Of a DNA stretch of 64,000 nucleotides, positions 10,155-20,647 are shown in pieces. The DNA is from Winslowiella toletana. GTDB taxonomy: Bacteria > Pseudomonadota > Gammaproteobacteria > Enterobacterales > Enterobacteriaceae. The stretch is from the NCBI RefSeq assembly GCF_017875465.1, contig NZ_JAGGMQ010000001.1, forward strand, positions 1,364,001 to 1,428,000, written 5' to 3'. Within the stretch, counting starts at the first letter, position 1, and each line of letters starts with the position of its first letter. The notes under the pieces were generated by a model, which was given only the letters and a program-made list of their open reading frames with translations, ran no database searches and had not been told where the DNA came from. The position numbers were made by a program, and so were the translations under genes.

Positions 10155-10483
10155 CAGTTCGCGCTGTCCGTAAAAAGATCATCTAACGCTTGCAGCTGGC
10201 TCAGCAGCAGCAGACGTCCGGGAACACTGGCTTCCAGCGCCATTTCATAATAAGGCGTCAGGGCAAAATTTGCCGGCAGTGGCGTATCACTGTCGAGCAG
10301 CGCCTGCATACGCGGCAACAACACCCACTGCAACCACTCCAGCGGCAGCATAGTGTCCACGCAGAAAGGCTCGGTGCTGTTAAAGGCTGCAGTATCCGGT
10401 GCATGTCCCTGCCACATACCGTTATCGTGCATGACCTGCGCCACGTCCAGCAAACGCTGGCGCACCTGTTGTTCAAGGCTCAT
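10154..10483 (-). CDS. yqcC: YqcC family protein
   Basis: Small cytoplasmic DUF446 protein (109 aa) of unknown function, always found beside truC. Recognisable blocks are FNSTEPFCVDTM, PLEWLQWVLLPRM and FALTPYYEMALE. I chose the ATG at 10481-10483 because GAGAGGT precedes it and because this gives the family length; an in-frame ATG 26 codons upstream would add a hydrophobic segment not seen in relatives and would lie close to the csrB terminator. It overlaps truC by one base. Confidence 0.85.
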   Translation of the reverse strand: MSLEQQVRQRLLDVAQVMHDNGMWQGHAPDTAAFNSTEPFCVDTMLPLEWLQWVLLPRMQALLDSDTPLPANFALTPYYEMALEASVPGRLLLLSQLQALDDLFTDSAN

Positions 10484-10562
10484 CGGCGACCTCTCAAATA
10501 GGGTAAACAAAATAGCCGGCAAGAATAGCATCCGCCAGAGGCTCTGGTAAAAAGTATGCACG

Positions 10563-10596
10563 AAAAAAAGGGAGCACTGTTAAAAACAGTGCTCCC
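10563..10596 (-). terminator. csrB intrinsic terminator
   Basis: An 11-bp perfect stem (GGGAGCACTGT / ACAGTGCTCCC) with a 5-nt loop is followed on the minus strand by seven T. It ends the CsrB transcript before the yqcC start. Confidence 0.93.
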
Positions 10597-10890
10597 GGTT
10601 CGTTTGCAGCGGTCCAGCTACTTTAGTGCTCCCTGCTCATCCTTGAAAACTTGTCCTGTGTGTCATCCTGTCACATTAAGCCATCCCGGCCCGCGTTCCT
10701 TTGGCATCCTGACCCACCACAACATCCTGTTACGGCTCTCATTCTCCTTCCTGGAGGTGTCCATATCTCGATCCGGAGATATCCTGCTTCTTCCTGAAGC
10801 CCTTCCCTGCATCTTCCTGATGGTTATTCCGCTTCATCCTGAAGTAGCCTCATCCTGACGCTATCCAATCCACAGACTCCCTTCTGTTGC
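10563..10890 (-). ncRNA. csrB: CsrB regulatory RNA
   Basis: Antagonist RNA that binds many copies of the translational regulator CsrA. Read on the minus strand, about two dozen GGA motifs occur in some 330 nt, many as CAGGATG or AGGA in hairpin loops. The 3' part (CAAGGATGAGCAGGGAGCA, then GTAGCTGGA and AACGAACCGGGAGCACTG) matches the end of E. coli csrB as I recall it, and the locus (between yqcC and syd) is also the same. The 5' end near 10890 is estimated from a GGGAGT block resembling the E. coli start and a CAGAAT -10-like hexamer at 10897-10902. Confidence 0.93.
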
Positions 10891-11035
10891 CGGACATTCT
10901 GCCATAACACTATTCGCATACAAGATAGTTGCAGCGTTTATGGATTCGTCTTACATTCAATAAAATCCATGTCTCACCCTAACCTTATGATTTACAATAT
11001 TTTCACAATTGAGACGACAAATGAGAATATGGATT

Positions 11036-11076
11036 TTCAGGTGATCTCTCACATAACTTGTAAGAGATATCGCACA
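11036..11076. promoter_or_regulatory. UvrY (SirA)-like binding sites upstream of csrB
   Basis: TGTAAGAGATATCGCACA (11059-11076) agrees at 15 of 18 positions with the recalled UvrY inverted repeat TGTAAGAGATCTCTTACA; a second, weaker match (12 of 18) ends in ATCTCTCACA at 11036-11053. They lie about 150-185 nt upstream of the estimated csrB start, where the BarA/UvrY response regulator acts in E. coli. The two strong half sites form an everted pair with a 5-nt spacer. The remaining 10891-11035 is A+T-rich with no gene seen. Confidence 0.6.
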
Positions 11077-11103
11077 AACCCGCGAGGCAATATCGCAAAA
11101 TAA

Positions 11104-11646
11104 TTATCTAACAGCTTGTATTAGCGTAAGAAACTCTGGCAGTGATGACGCGAGCACGTCGCGTTTTTGTGTACCCAGCTGCTCCAGGATCACTTCCCCG
11201 CTGATATTGCACAGCGAAACCACCTCTAATTCTGACTCGGTAGTGGCGATAAACAGCGTGGGTGAATGTTTCAGGCGGCGTTTCATCACCAGATGGCCAA
11301 TCAGATTTTCCTGTACCCGAACAAAATCCTCTTCACTCCACACCTGCACCAGGCTTAACTCACGTCCACCGATGCGCGCACTCATATCCGCAGCAAATTG
11401 GGTGGTGTAAAAATCAATCACTGCCGGTTGCAGGCGCAGATCCAGCGCACGCTCAACGGCGGCAAGATTTTTGGCCAGCGTAAAGGGCTGCGGCTGCCAG
11501 TAAATCACCCCCGACAGGGTTTCCGCCACACAGGGAGAGGCGATGCCGTACAACGCCTCGCTGGCGGGCAGATGACCGCACTCCTGTTGCCACAGCGCAC
11601 AGTAACGGGCGGTGAAATCTTGCAACGCTTGCGTGGTCTCTTCCAT
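11104..11646 (-). CDS. syd: SecY-interacting protein Syd
   Basis: Peripheral cytoplasmic protein that binds SecY and monitors translocon integrity. The 180-aa protein carries the family blocks [38 protein letters not shown] and [23 protein letters not shown] place the start at ATG 11644-11646; a GTG five codons upstream (11661) has no ribosome site. The Shine-Dalgarno of the ATG is weak (TGAGA). It is monocistronic, with csrB downstream. Confidence 0.92.
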   Translation of the reverse strand: MEETTQALQDFTARYCALWQQECGHLPASEALYGIASPCVAETLSGVIYWQPQPFTLAKNLAAVERALDLRLQPAVIDFYTTQFAADMSARIGGRELSLVQVWSEEDFVRVQENLIGHLVMKRRLKHSPTLFIATTESELEVVSLCNISGEVILEQLGTQKRDVLASSLPEFLTLIQAVR

Positions 11647-11767
11647 CTTTAATTTTCTCACTATGGGCTGGCTAAGTTACACTTACAGCCGATTATATTG
11701 GCGCAAACAACTGCGTTTCACAGGATTTGACCGTCAGGCCTGCGGAGCGGGCAATTAAGGAAACCGT

Positions 11768-12613
11768 ATGTCTACACACGATCAGCATCAGGCTTTGCAC
11801 GGCCTGACCTTAGGTAAGCCGACAGAATATCACGATAATTACGATGCCAGTTTATTGCAGGCCGTTCCGCGCAGCATGAACCGCGAACCACTGGGCCTCT
11901 ATCCGGATAGCCTGCCCTTCACCGGTGCTGATATCTGGACCCTGTATGAACTGTCATGGCTGAACAGCAAAGGCGTGCCGCAAGTTGCCGTCGGCGAAGT
12001 GGAGCTGAATGCCAGCAGCCTGAATCTGATAGAGTCGAAAAGCTTTAAGCTCTACCTGAACAGCTTTAATCAGACATCGTTCGCCGACTGGGGTGTAGTG
12101 CGTCAGACGCTCGAACGCGATCTGCAAGCCTGTGCGCAGGGTGACGTGCGTGTGGCGCTGTTCCGCCTGCAGGAAGTGGAAGGCCAGCCGATCGGCCATT
12201 TCAGCGGCACCTGCATTGATGAGCAGGATATTACTATCGATAACTACCAGTTTAACGCCGACTATCTGGCGCAGGCTACAGCGCAAGAAGTGGTGGAAGA
12301 GACGCTGGTCAGCCATCTGCTGAAATCAAATTGCCTGATTACCCATCAGCCCGACTGGGGTTCGGTACAGATCCGCTATCGAGGCCCGCGTATCGACCGC
12401 GAAGCGCTGCTGCGCTACCTGGTCTCGTTCCGCCACCATAACGAATTCCATGAGCAGTGCGTCGAGCGTATTTTTAATGATATTCAGCGCTTCTGCCAGC
12501 CAGAACAGCTCTCGGTCTATGCACGCTATACCCGTCGTGGCGGGCTGGATATCAACCCGTGGCGCACCAACACCGATTTCTCACCGTCGCGTTCGCGGCT
12601 GGTTCGCCAGTAA
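11768..12613 (+). CDS. queF: NADPH-dependent 7-cyano-7-deazaguanine reductase
   Basis: Reduces preQ0 to preQ1 in queuosine biosynthesis. It is a long, bimodular (YqcD-unlike) QueF of 281 aa. The family motif [20 protein letters not shown] starts near residue 79, and the catalytic residues are C189 (thioimide nucleophile) and D196, matching E. coli C190 and D197. A TAAGGAAACC ribosome site lies before the ATG. I looked for a preQ1 riboswitch upstream and saw none. Confidence 0.95.
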   Translation: MSTHDQHQALHGLTLGKPTEYHDNYDASLLQAVPRSMNREPLGLYPDSLPFTGADIWTLYELSWLNSKGVPQVAVGEVELNASSLNLIESKSFKLYLNSFNQTSFADWGVVRQTLERDLQACAQGDVRVALFRLQEVEGQPIGHFSGTCIDEQDITIDNYQFNADYLAQATAQEVVEETLVSHLLKSNCLITHQPDWGSVQIRYRGPRIDREALLRYLVSFRHHNEFHEQCVERIFNDIQRFCQPEQLSVYARYTRRGGLDINPWRTNTDFSPSRSRLVRQ

Positions 12614-12631
12614 TTGCGAGATATCTCGCAA
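12614..12631. repeat. Perfect 18-bp palindrome after queF
   Basis: TTGCGAGATATCTCGCAA begins at the base after the queF stop codon and is a perfect palindrome with no loop. It could be a dimeric regulator site for ppnN, whose start is 175 bp downstream, or a transcript-end structure. No regulator can be named. Confidence 0.5.
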
Positions 12632-12805
12632 GGCCTGAGACAGGATCAGGAATCAGTTGTGAAAGCGGTGCCGACAACGCTAATCTGGAGATCAGCGGTG
12701 GCAGCAATGCCAGCGCCGTGAAAGGATTTTCCGTCTCTGCGCCGCATGCGTCATTTTGCTGCGGGCTAAGTCACCAACCACCCTGGCCGGTGCAAAGGAG
12801 TTCAC

Positions 12806-14170
12806 TTGATTACACATATTAGCCCTCTTGGCTCGATGGATTTGCTCTCGCAGCTGGAAGTCGACATGCTGAAGCGCACAGCCAGTAGTGACCTCTACCA
12901 GCTGTTTCGTAACTGCTCACTCGCCGTGCTTAACTCCGGCAGTCAAACCGACAGCAGCCATGAGCTGCTCTCACGCTTTGAAAGCTTTGATATCAATGTG
13001 CTGCGCCGCGAACGTGGCGTGAAACTGGAACTGATTAATCCGCCGGAAGAAGCCTTTGTTGATGGCCGAATCATCCGTTCGCTACAGGCCAACCTGTTTG
13101 CGGTGCTGCGTGATATTTTGTTTGTTAATGGACAGATCACCCATGCCGAGCGCTTCCAGCATCTGAACCAGGCAGACTCCATCCATATCACGAATCTGGT
13201 GTTTTCAATTCTGCGCAATGCACGCGCCCTGCATATTGGCGAAGAGCCAAATACCGTCGTGTGCTGGGGTGGCCACTCCATTAACGCCACTGAGTATCAG
13301 TATTGCCGTAATGTCGGTTCGCAGCTGGGTCTGCGTGAACTGAATATCTGTACCGGTTGTGGTCCCGGCGTCATGGAAGCGCCGATGAAAGGCGCGGCGG
13401 TGGGTCATGCGCAACAGCGTTATCGCGATGGCCGCTTTATAGGCCTGACTGAGCCATCAATTATTGCCGCCGAACCGCCTAACCCGCTGGTCAATGAGCT
13501 GATTATTATGCCGGACATTGAAAAACGGCTGGAAGCCTTTGTGCGTATCGCCCATGGCATCATTATTTTCCCGGGCGGCGTCGGTACCGCAGAAGAGTTC
13601 CTCTATCTGCTGGGTATTCTTATGAACCCGCAAAACCATGACCAGGTGTTGCCGCTAATCCTGACCGGGCCGAAAGAGAGCGCCGACTATTTCCGTGTGC
13701 TGGACGAGTTTATCGTCAATACGGTGGGTGAAGAGGCGCGTCGTTACTACACCATCATTATTGATGATGCAGCGGAAGTGGCCCGTCAGATGAAAAAAGC
13801 CATGCCACGGGTGAAAGAGAACCGCCGTGAGACTGGCGATGCCTACAGCTTTAACTGGTCAATTCGCATTGCGCCAGAGTTGCAGGTACCGTTTATTCCG
13901 ACTCATGAAAATATGGCTAACCTGAATCTTTACCCTGACCAGCCGCCAGAGTTACTGGCTGCCGCATTGCGCCGGGCATTTTCCGGCATCGTCGCCGGTA
14001 ATGTGAAAGAGATGGGCATCCGCGAGATTAAAGAAAAAGGGCGCTACAAACTGCATGGTGATCCGCAAATGATGCACCGCATGGACGATTTACTACAGGG
14101 ATTTGTCGCGCAGCATCGTATGAAGCTGCCGGGTACCGCCTATATCCCCTGTTATGAAATCATTAAGTAA
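12806..14170 (+). CDS. ppnN: Nucleotide 5'-monophosphate nucleosidase PpnN
   Basis: Cleaves the N-glycosidic bond of purine and pyrimidine nucleoside monophosphates to base plus ribose 5-phosphate; in E. coli it is stimulated by (p)ppGpp. LOG-family signature PGGVGT is at residues 256-261 with E264, preceded by [14 protein letters not shown] and the N-terminal YgdH domain. The start is a TTG at 12806 supported by AAGGAG at 12795-12800 and by [12 protein letters not shown], the normal family N-terminus. The length of 454 aa is typical. Confidence 0.95.
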   Translation: MITHISPLGSMDLLSQLEVDMLKRTASSDLYQLFRNCSLAVLNSGSQTDSSHELLSRFESFDINVLRRERGVKLELINPPEEAFVDGRIIRSLQANLFAVLRDILFVNGQITHAERFQHLNQADSIHITNLVFSILRNARALHIGEEPNTVVCWGGHSINATEYQYCRNVGSQLGLRELNICTGCGPGVMEAPMKGAAVGHAQQRYRDGRFIGLTEPSIIAAEPPNPLVNELIIMPDIEKRLEAFVRIAHGIIIFPGGVGTAEEFLYLLGILMNPQNHDQVLPLILTGPKESADYFRVLDEFIVNTVGEEARRYYTIIIDDAAEVARQMKKAMPRVKENRRETGDAYSFNWSIRIAPELQVPFIPTHENMANLNLYPDQPPELLAAALRRAFSGIVAGNVKEMGIREIKEKGRYKLHGDPQMMHRMDDLLQGFVAQHRMKLPGTAYIPCYEIIK

Positions 14171-14211
14171 CCTGCAACAGAGCGGCTCAACGCCGCTCAG
14201 CTTATGAGATT

Positions 14212-14970
14212 ATGACTAATCATCTGTTAATTGTTGATGCGCTGAACCTGATTCGACGTATTCATGCTGTGCAGGGTTCCCCCTGCCAGCAGGCCTGTGT
14301 CCACGCGCTACAGCAGCTATTACTGCATACCCGTCCGACCCATGTGGTGGCGGTATTTGATGATGACGAACGCCGCGATGGCTGGCGTCATCAGCTATTG
14401 CCTGACTACAAAGCCGGACGCCCACCGATGCCGGATAATCTGCTGACGGAAATGCCGCTGCTGCGCGAGGCATTTGCCGCCGCAGGAGTCAGCTGCTGGA
14501 CGTCACCCGGCGATGAAGCCGACGACCTTGCCGCCACGCTGGCGGTAAAAGTGGCCTCCGGTGGCCATCAGGCAACCATTGTCTCAACGGATAAAGGCTA
14601 TTGCCAGCTACTGGCGCCGACGATTTTTATTCGCGATTACTTTCAGAAGCGCTGGCTGGATATGCCTTTTATTGCCAAAGAGTTTGGCGTCACCCCGCAA
14701 CAGCTTACCGATTACTGGGGACTGGCAGGTATCAGCAGCAGTAAAATTCCTGGTGTCACCGGTATCGGACCGAAAAGCGCCAGTCAGTTGCTGGCTGAAT
14801 TTGGTTCACTGGCGGGCATCTATCAACAACTGGATGCGGTGCCAGAGAAATGGCGCAACAAGCTGGAGCAGCATCGCGAGATGGCCTTTATCTGCCAGCA
14901 GGTGGCGACACTGAAAACCGATTTAGTGCTGGATGGTAATCTTAAAGAACTGCGTTATCAGGCAGAATAG
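14212..14970 (+). CDS. xni: Flap endonuclease Xni
   Basis: Structure-specific nuclease related to the 5'-3' exonuclease domain of DNA polymerase I, 252 aa. Acidic metal-site motifs are visible: [11 protein letters not shown] at the N-terminus, [14 protein letters not shown] near residue 100 and [11 protein letters not shown] near 124, followed by a helix-hairpin region [16 protein letters not shown] near 180. It follows ppnN by 41 bp; the sdaCB genes found there in E. coli are absent. Confidence 0.93.
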   Translation: MTNHLLIVDALNLIRRIHAVQGSPCQQACVHALQQLLLHTRPTHVVAVFDDDERRDGWRHQLLPDYKAGRPPMPDNLLTEMPLLREAFAAAGVSCWTSPGDEADDLAATLAVKVASGGHQATIVSTDKGYCQLLAPTIFIRDYFQKRWLDMPFIAKEFGVTPQQLTDYWGLAGISSSKIPGVTGIGPKSASQLLAEFGSLAGIYQQLDAVPEKWRNKLEQHREMAFICQQVATLKTDLVLDGNLKELRYQAE

Positions 14971-15217
14971 GGGTTATGGCTGTCTGGTAATCACCGCCAG
15001 ACAGTTAACTTTTCGAAATTAAATAATAAGAAATTCATTTTATATAGCAGAGTAATAGTTAATTACTCGCCAACCTCTGATTTACCGACAACTATTTCAT
15101 TAGCCACCCCATTCATATACTATGCTGAGAGTTCGGGGAGAGTATTACTTAGCAACCATATTAATTAAACCATCAATAACAATTAAAACAGGAAAGGTAA
15201 ACTATCAGGAAGATAAA

Positions 15218-15685
15218 TTGGCCTCATATAAAAATTATTTTATTGCTGTAATACTGCTGACGCCGGTACTGTTCTGGCTGCTAATGCTGCCGACCAAAAT
15301 ACATGGGGTGCATAACATTGCCACTGACAAAACAGTGGTAGTGGTGAATAACTTTCCCGATACCGATGAGGAACGTATCCAGTGGTGGCAGCGGCATCAG
15401 TTAACGTTGCAGAGTAAGAGTGGCATTGCGGCCAGCGAAGCTGACTACACCTGGCTTATTTATGATTCGGACTATAGCACCGCCAGCAAAAAAGATAGCA
15501 AACTACTTTGCTTTGCAGAGATGGAAGGCCGCAGCAATTGTATTCGCAAAGACAATCTGGTGTTACGCGTCAGATATTGCAAAAATGGTAGTGTGGTTTT
15601 TAATATGGATTATAACAGCAGCAATGCCAGAGAATACCGGCAGCGCAGAGGTGGTGACGATAAGGATATATATCAGGTTTATTAG
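15218..15685 (+). CDS. DUF943 family membrane protein (copy 1)
   Basis: Small protein with one N-terminal membrane segment (about residues 7-25, FIAVILLTPVLFWLLML) and a presumably periplasmic domain. It has the DUF943 blocks GVHN..TVVVVNNFP, QWWQRHQ and LLCFAEME...NCIRKD. I choose the TTG at 15218, after CAGGAAG at 15206-15212, giving 155 aa; an in-frame ATG at 15122 would add 32 residues that relatives lack. DUF943 has no known function. The gene and the 247 bp before it are A+T-rich compared with its neighbours and fill the xni-rlmM gap, a site occupied by the fuc genes in E. coli, so acquisition by transfer is plausible. It is a paralogue of the gene at 41087-41548. Confidence 0.75.
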   Translation: MASYKNYFIAVILLTPVLFWLLMLPTKIHGVHNIATDKTVVVVNNFPDTDEERIQWWQRHQLTLQSKSGIAASEADYTWLIYDSDYSTASKKDSKLLCFAEMEGRSNCIRKDNLVLRVRYCKNGSVVFNMDYNSSNAREYRQRRGGDDKDIYQVY

Positions 15686-15701
15686 CTATCAGTTAACTCA
15701 G

Positions 15702-15727
15702 GCGGGACAGCGTTCAGCTGCTATCCC
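15702..15727. terminator. Convergent hairpin between DUF943 gene and rlmM
   Basis: GCGGGACAGC (15702-15711) and GCTGCTATCCCGC (15717-15729) form an imperfect stem in the gap between convergent genes. It lacks a long T-run; assignment as a terminator is from position. Confidence 0.45.
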
Positions 15728-15742
15728 GCTGGGAATCATTAA

Positions 15743-16846
15743 TTAATGGCGTTCGTCGCGGCGTCCAGGCGTCGCACTCCAGATACGACGAATATGCACT
15801 GTCACCTCTTCACGGTCGTGGTAGAGCTGACGCGCATGAATCTGCGCATTTATTCCATTGGCCTTCAGCTTCTCTTCAATCATCGCCAGGTTTTGCGACA
15901 CCTCTTCATAGCGCTTTTTCATCGGCAGCTTAAGGTTAAAAATCGCCTCGCGACACCAGCCGTTGACCAGCCAGTCAGCCATCAGATTGGCGACGCGCAC
16001 CGGCTTCTCCACCATATCGCATACTACCCACGAGATATTGGTGCGCGTTGGACGGTATTTAAAACCATCTTCACGATGATGCGTTACCTGTCCGGTATCC
16101 ATCAGGCTTGGCGCCATTGGACCGTTATCAATCGCATCGACCATCATGCTGCGCTGCACCAGCTGATAAGTCCAGCCACCGGGACAGGCGCCGAGATCAA
16201 CCGCATACATACCACTGCCCAGGCGCTCATCCCACTCATCAGCGGGAATAAATACGTGAAAAGCTTCTTCCAGCTTCAGGGTCGAACGGCTTGGCGCATC
16301 TGACGGAAATTTCAGACGCGGAATGCCCATAAAGAAGGTCGAATTATTATCGGAATAAGAGTAGCCGACATAGCAGCAACCCGGCGCAATAAAGAACACA
16401 TGCACCACCGGACGTTTCGGCGATTCGTAGTTCAGCAGAATATTCTCGCTACGCAGGCGCGCACGCAGCGGCACGGTAAATTTGCGGCAGAATTTCAGCA
16501 GCTCTTTGCTTTCGTTGGTATCCGGCACTTCGACCCGCAGATCGCCTGCCTTCTCAATCGCGCCAGTCAGCATCCCCACCACCGGCGTAATACGATCTTC
16601 CGGTGGCAGATCGCGCAGCAGTTCACCGACAACAATCATCTGACGCGCAAAAATCAGCTCGCTGAACGGCAGTTCCCGGATCAGCTTATCGGCATCTTCA
16701 CGCTGATAGCACTCAAACAGCACGTAGCCAGAGTCATCTTTCACTCGCGCAAAACCGAACACTTCGCGCTGGGTGGCTTTAGCGGTAATTTCAGCCGCAC
16801 ACTCTTTTTCAAAACCCTGGCGGCAATACAACAATACTTTATTCAT
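15743..16846 (-). CDS. rlmM: 23S rRNA 2'-O-ribose C2498 methyltransferase RlmM
   Basis: SAM-dependent methyltransferase that modifies C2498 of 23S rRNA. The N-terminal half holds a THUMP-type RNA-binding region; the C-terminal half is an RrmJ-like Rossmann fold with the SAM motif [11 protein letters not shown] and a downstream [10 protein letters not shown]. The length of 367 aa is normal. The start overlaps the ygdD stop by 8 nt, so the pair is translated from one mRNA. Confidence 0.95.
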   Translation of the reverse strand: MNKVLLYCRQGFEKECAAEITAKATQREVFGFARVKDDSGYVLFECYQREDADKLIRELPFSELIFARQMIVVGELLRDLPPEDRITPVVGMLTGAIEKAGDLRVEVPDTNESKELLKFCRKFTVPLRARLRSENILLNYESPKRPVVHVFFIAPGCCYVGYSYSDNNSTFFMGIPRLKFPSDAPSRSTLKLEEAFHVFIPADEWDERLGSGMYAVDLGACPGGWTYQLVQRSMMVDAIDNGPMAPSLMDTGQVTHHREDGFKYRPTRTNISWVVCDMVEKPVRVANLMADWLVNGWCREAIFNLKLPMKKRYEEVSQNLAMIEEKLKANGINAQIHARQLYHDREEVTVHIRRIWSATPGRRDERH

Positions 16847-17234
16847 GGCGATCTGCCCTTTTCTTCAGACGCAGTGCGCCAGTTAACATCAATGCCCAGC
16901 CGATAAGGAAACAGAAGCCGCCAACCGGAGTAACCCAGACCCACATCTTTAAATGCGACAGCGCCAGACAATAGAGGCTGCCGCTAAACAGTACGGTGCC
17001 AAGCGCCAGAAACGCGCTGCTCCAGTAGAACCAGATATTGGCCCGGCGCAGCATCGCTGCGGCCAGACCGAGAATCGCCAGTGTATGGTACGCCTGGTAA
17101 TCCAGACCGGTATGAATCCACGCCATCTCTTGCGGACCCAGTGACCGGCTTAAAACATGAGCACCAAATGCCCCAAACATCACGAAGATAAATCCGCTAA
17201 TAGCGGAAAAAATCAACATTGCACGACTGGACAT
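16839..17234 (-). CDS. ygdD: DUF423 inner membrane protein YgdD
   Basis: Integral membrane protein of 131 aa with about four hydrophobic helices and charged ends. Family blocks seen are [35 protein letters not shown] and [11 protein letters not shown]. It lies just upstream of, and overlaps, rlmM and follows gcvA, as in E. coli. Function unknown. Confidence 0.93.
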   Translation of the reverse strand: MSSRAMLIFSAISGFIFVMFGAFGAHVLSRSLGPQEMAWIHTGLDYQAYHTLAILGLAAAMLRRANIWFYWSSAFLALGTVLFSGSLYCLALSHLKMWVWVTPVGGFCFLIGWALMLTGALRLKKRADRHE

Positions 17235-17285
17235 CGAACTATCCTCAACCCGGATGCGCCGTATTTACACCACGCATCGCCATTA

Positions 17286-18203
17286 TTAATGATCGTAGCG
17301 AAAGCGAAACTTCTCCTGTTCGCTCGCAGCTTTTGCCAGAATCCACTGACGAAAGGCGGCTATTTTACCCAGTTCTGCCTGACTGTCATGACAAACCAGA
17401 TAAAAAGCGTTTTTACTGACTAAAACATCGTTAAACGGACACACCAGCCGTCCGGCTTCCAGTTCCGTCTGCGCCATAACATTATTGGCCAGCGCCACTC
17501 CCTGACCATGGATCGCCGCCTGCAACACCATCGCACTGTGGCTGAAGATCGGTCCCTGCTGCACATTAATATGTTGCAGGCCCAGCTGACGGGTATAGGA
17601 CTGCCAGTCACGCCGCGAGGCATCATGCAGCAGCGTGACTTTTTCCAGATCGGCAGGAACCTTTAGCGGGTTATCGCCCGTCAGCAGTAACGGCGAGCAG
17701 ACCGGCAGTAAATATTCGGCGTAAAGTTTCTCCACCCGCAGACCGGGCCAGTTGCCGCGACCATAGAAAATCGCCACGTCGACATCATCGGCTAATTTCT
17801 CTTCATCACGGTCAACCGCCTGGATACGCACATCGATGCCCGGATAAGCTGAGTTAAAACTGGAGAGGCGTGGAACCAGCCACTGAATGGCAAAACTCGG
17901 CAGCAAACTGACCGTCAATGCGCCCTTCGCGCTACGCGCCTGTAGCTTGCGGGTGGCATCATTGATCGATGAGAAAATTTCCTTAATATCCAGATAGTAA
18001 CTTTGCCCCTCTTCTGTCAGCAGCAGCGAGCGATTACGGCGGCGAAACAGCTTGAGGCCTAAAAAGTCCTCTAAAGATTTTATTTGATGACTCACTGCAG
18101 CCTGAGTCACAAACAGTTCTTCAGCCGCTTTGGTAAAGCTGAGATGCCGCGCCGCTGCGTCAAAAACGCGCAGTGCATTAAGGGGAGGAAGACGTTTTGA
18201 CAT
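17286..18203 (-). CDS. gcvA: LysR-type regulator GcvA
   Basis: Regulator of the glycine cleavage operon and activator of the divergent sRNA gene gcvB. The winged helix-turn-helix occupies residues 1-65 (PPLNALRVFDAAARHLSFT, then ELFVTQAAVSHQIKSLE), followed by a periplasmic-binding-protein-like effector domain. The 305-aa length matches the family. The 129-bp gap to the gcvB start carries A+T-rich sequence with ATTAG (CTAAT on the other strand), a core typical of GcvA sites. Confidence 0.95.
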   Translation of the reverse strand: MSKRLPPLNALRVFDAAARHLSFTKAAEELFVTQAAVSHQIKSLEDFLGLKLFRRRNRSLLLTEEGQSYYLDIKEIFSSINDATRKLQARSAKGALTVSLLPSFAIQWLVPRLSSFNSAYPGIDVRIQAVDRDEEKLADDVDVAIFYGRGNWPGLRVEKLYAEYLLPVCSPLLLTGDNPLKVPADLEKVTLLHDASRRDWQSYTRQLGLQHINVQQGPIFSHSAMVLQAAIHGQGVALANNVMAQTELEAGRLVCPFNDVLVSKNAFYLVCHDSQAELGKIAAFRQWILAKAASEQEKFRFRYDH

Positions 18204-18297
18204 GGTTTCCGCAATGTTTTCTGTAACAACCGGACGTAACTCTGCAATGCAGTGTTACGTATTAGATTTTTTTATCCGAGACATTATAAATTGTCCG

Positions 18298-18326
18298 TTG
18301 AGGAAGCTCCAGCAAATACCTATAGT
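18298..18326 (+). promoter_or_regulatory. gcvB promoter
   Basis: A TTGAGG -35 (18298-18303) and TATAGT -10 (18321-18326) are separated by 17 nt and followed after 6 nt by the A at 18333 where the E. coli-like GcvB sequence begins. Confidence 0.8.
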
Positions 18327-18332
18327 TGCCGC

Positions 18333-18544
18333 ACTTCCAGAGCCGGAACGAAAAGTTGTTCAGAATTTGTGTGAGAGATCGCGGAATTTTGGAGAGCTTT
18401 TGGCTTGTGGTCGTGATGTTGTGTTTGCATTTGATCTGACGATTTTCAGATCAGGTAGCCTGGCTACCCATTTAATTCCTGTAGATTTATCCTGTCTGTC
18501 CATAGTGATATTATGTAGCACCGCAAATTGCGGTGCTTTTTTTT
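18333..18544 (+). ncRNA. gcvB: GcvB small RNA
   Basis: Hfq-dependent sRNA that represses many amino-acid and peptide transporter mRNAs. The 5' end ACTTCC-GAGCCGGAACGAAAAGTT, the G/T-rich seed region (GTGATGTTGTGTTTGCATTTG, near 18411-18431), the CTGTCTGTCCATAGTGAT block and the terminator stem GCACCGCAAATTGCGGTGC (18518-18536) with eight T all match recalled E. coli GcvB. It is divergent from gcvA and convergent with ygdI, ending 9 bp before the ygdI stop. The inter-seed segment 18361-18400 differs most from E. coli. Confidence 0.95.
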
Positions 18545-18553
18545 GCCTGTCGC

Positions 18554-18778
18554 TTACTGCCCTACTTCAACCATCTCTTTAACATCGGTACGATTGATCT
18601 GCTGCTTGTTGCCATTCGCATCTTTGTAGCTGATCATACCGGTATCAGAATCTACCTGAGGTTTACCGTCGGCAACGATGGTGCGTCCATCATTGGTGTG
18701 CATCACATAATTGCTGGAACAGGCGGCCAGAGTAAACGTCAGGGCACATGCGGCCAGTACTGCGGTGAGTTTTTTCAT
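18554..18778 (-). CDS. ygdI: YgdI/YgdR family lipoprotein
   Basis: Small lipoprotein (74 aa, DUF903). The signal peptide MKKLTAVLAACALTFTLAAC ends in a lipobox with the modified Cys20, followed by the domain SSNYVMHTNDGRTIVADGKP. GGAGATAG precedes the ATG at 18776-18778, so the in-frame ATG eight codons upstream was rejected. It is a paralogue of the lipoprotein at 48562-48777. Function unknown; Ser after the Cys suggests outer-membrane sorting. Confidence 0.9.
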   Translation of the reverse strand: MKKLTAVLAACALTFTLAACSSNYVMHTNDGRTIVADGKPQVDSDTGMISYKDANGNKQQINRTDVKEMVEVGQ

Positions 18779-19001
18779 TTTTCTATCTCCATACAGATAC
18801 ATTGCGATAAACCACCCGCCTGAGCCTGAAGAGAAGCAGTTTCTTCGGAAGCCACGGCCTCTTTATGCGGGTAATAGCTTAAACCTTGCAATAATTAGCA
18901 TAACGCGCTTTCAGCGCTTTGCCAGTTTAACGCGTTGAATTCAGTTATATCCTGGTGCTTACGCAGGTGTAATAAATCAGTGAGATCACGACGAGAACAG
19001 T

Positions 19002-20207
<1,206 letters not shown>

Positions 20208-20209
20208 TT

Positions 20210-20647
20210 ATGACTTCAGCCGTGCTGGCGCCGCATCCATTTGGCGCATCAATTACCGTAACAAGCCTGCTGGAGACATTCTCCGCCTTTCAGCAATGGG
20301 AAGATCGCTATCGCCAGCTGATCTTACTGGGCAAGCAACTTCCTGCGTTGTCTGAAGAGTTGAAAAACAGTGAAATTGAACTGAGCGGCTGTGAAAACCG
20401 TGTCTGGCTTGGCCATCAGCTGCTGGAGGATGGCACTCTGCACTTTTATGGTGACAGTGAAGGCCGTATTGTACGTGGCTTACTGGCGGTGCTGCTGACC
20501 GCCATTGAAGGGCAAACCGCCGCAGCGCTGCGGCGGCAGGATCCGCTGACACTATTTGATCAACTGGGACTGCGCCAGCAGTTAAGCAGCTCGCGCAGCA
20601 GTGGATTACAGGCGCTGGCGGATGCCGTCAGCCGCGCGGTAGCTTAA
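20210..20647 (+). CDS. csdE: Sulfur acceptor protein CsdE
   Basis: SufE-family protein (145 aa) that accepts the persulfide from CsdA at C61 ([12 protein letters not shown]). The rest of the fold is visible as [17 protein letters not shown]. In E. coli it is reported to interact with TcdA, whose convergent gene overlaps its 3' end by 4 nt here. Confidence 0.94.
   Translation: MTSAVLAPHPFGASITVTSLLETFSAFQQWEDRYRQLILLGKQLPALSEELKNSEIELSGCENRVWLGHQLLEDGTLHFYGDSEGRIVRGLLAVLLTAIEGQTAAALRRQDPLTLFDQLGLRQQLSSSRSSGLQALADAVSRAVA

Noticed and set aside
11662..11767. Possible preQ1 riboswitch before queF
   Set aside because: The 106-bp leader shows no preQ1-type hairpin with an A-rich tail covering the ribosome site.
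18370..18385. TGTGAGAGATCG resembling a UvrY half-site inside gcvB
   Set aside because: Only one half matches and it lies inside the sRNA, so it is probably chance.
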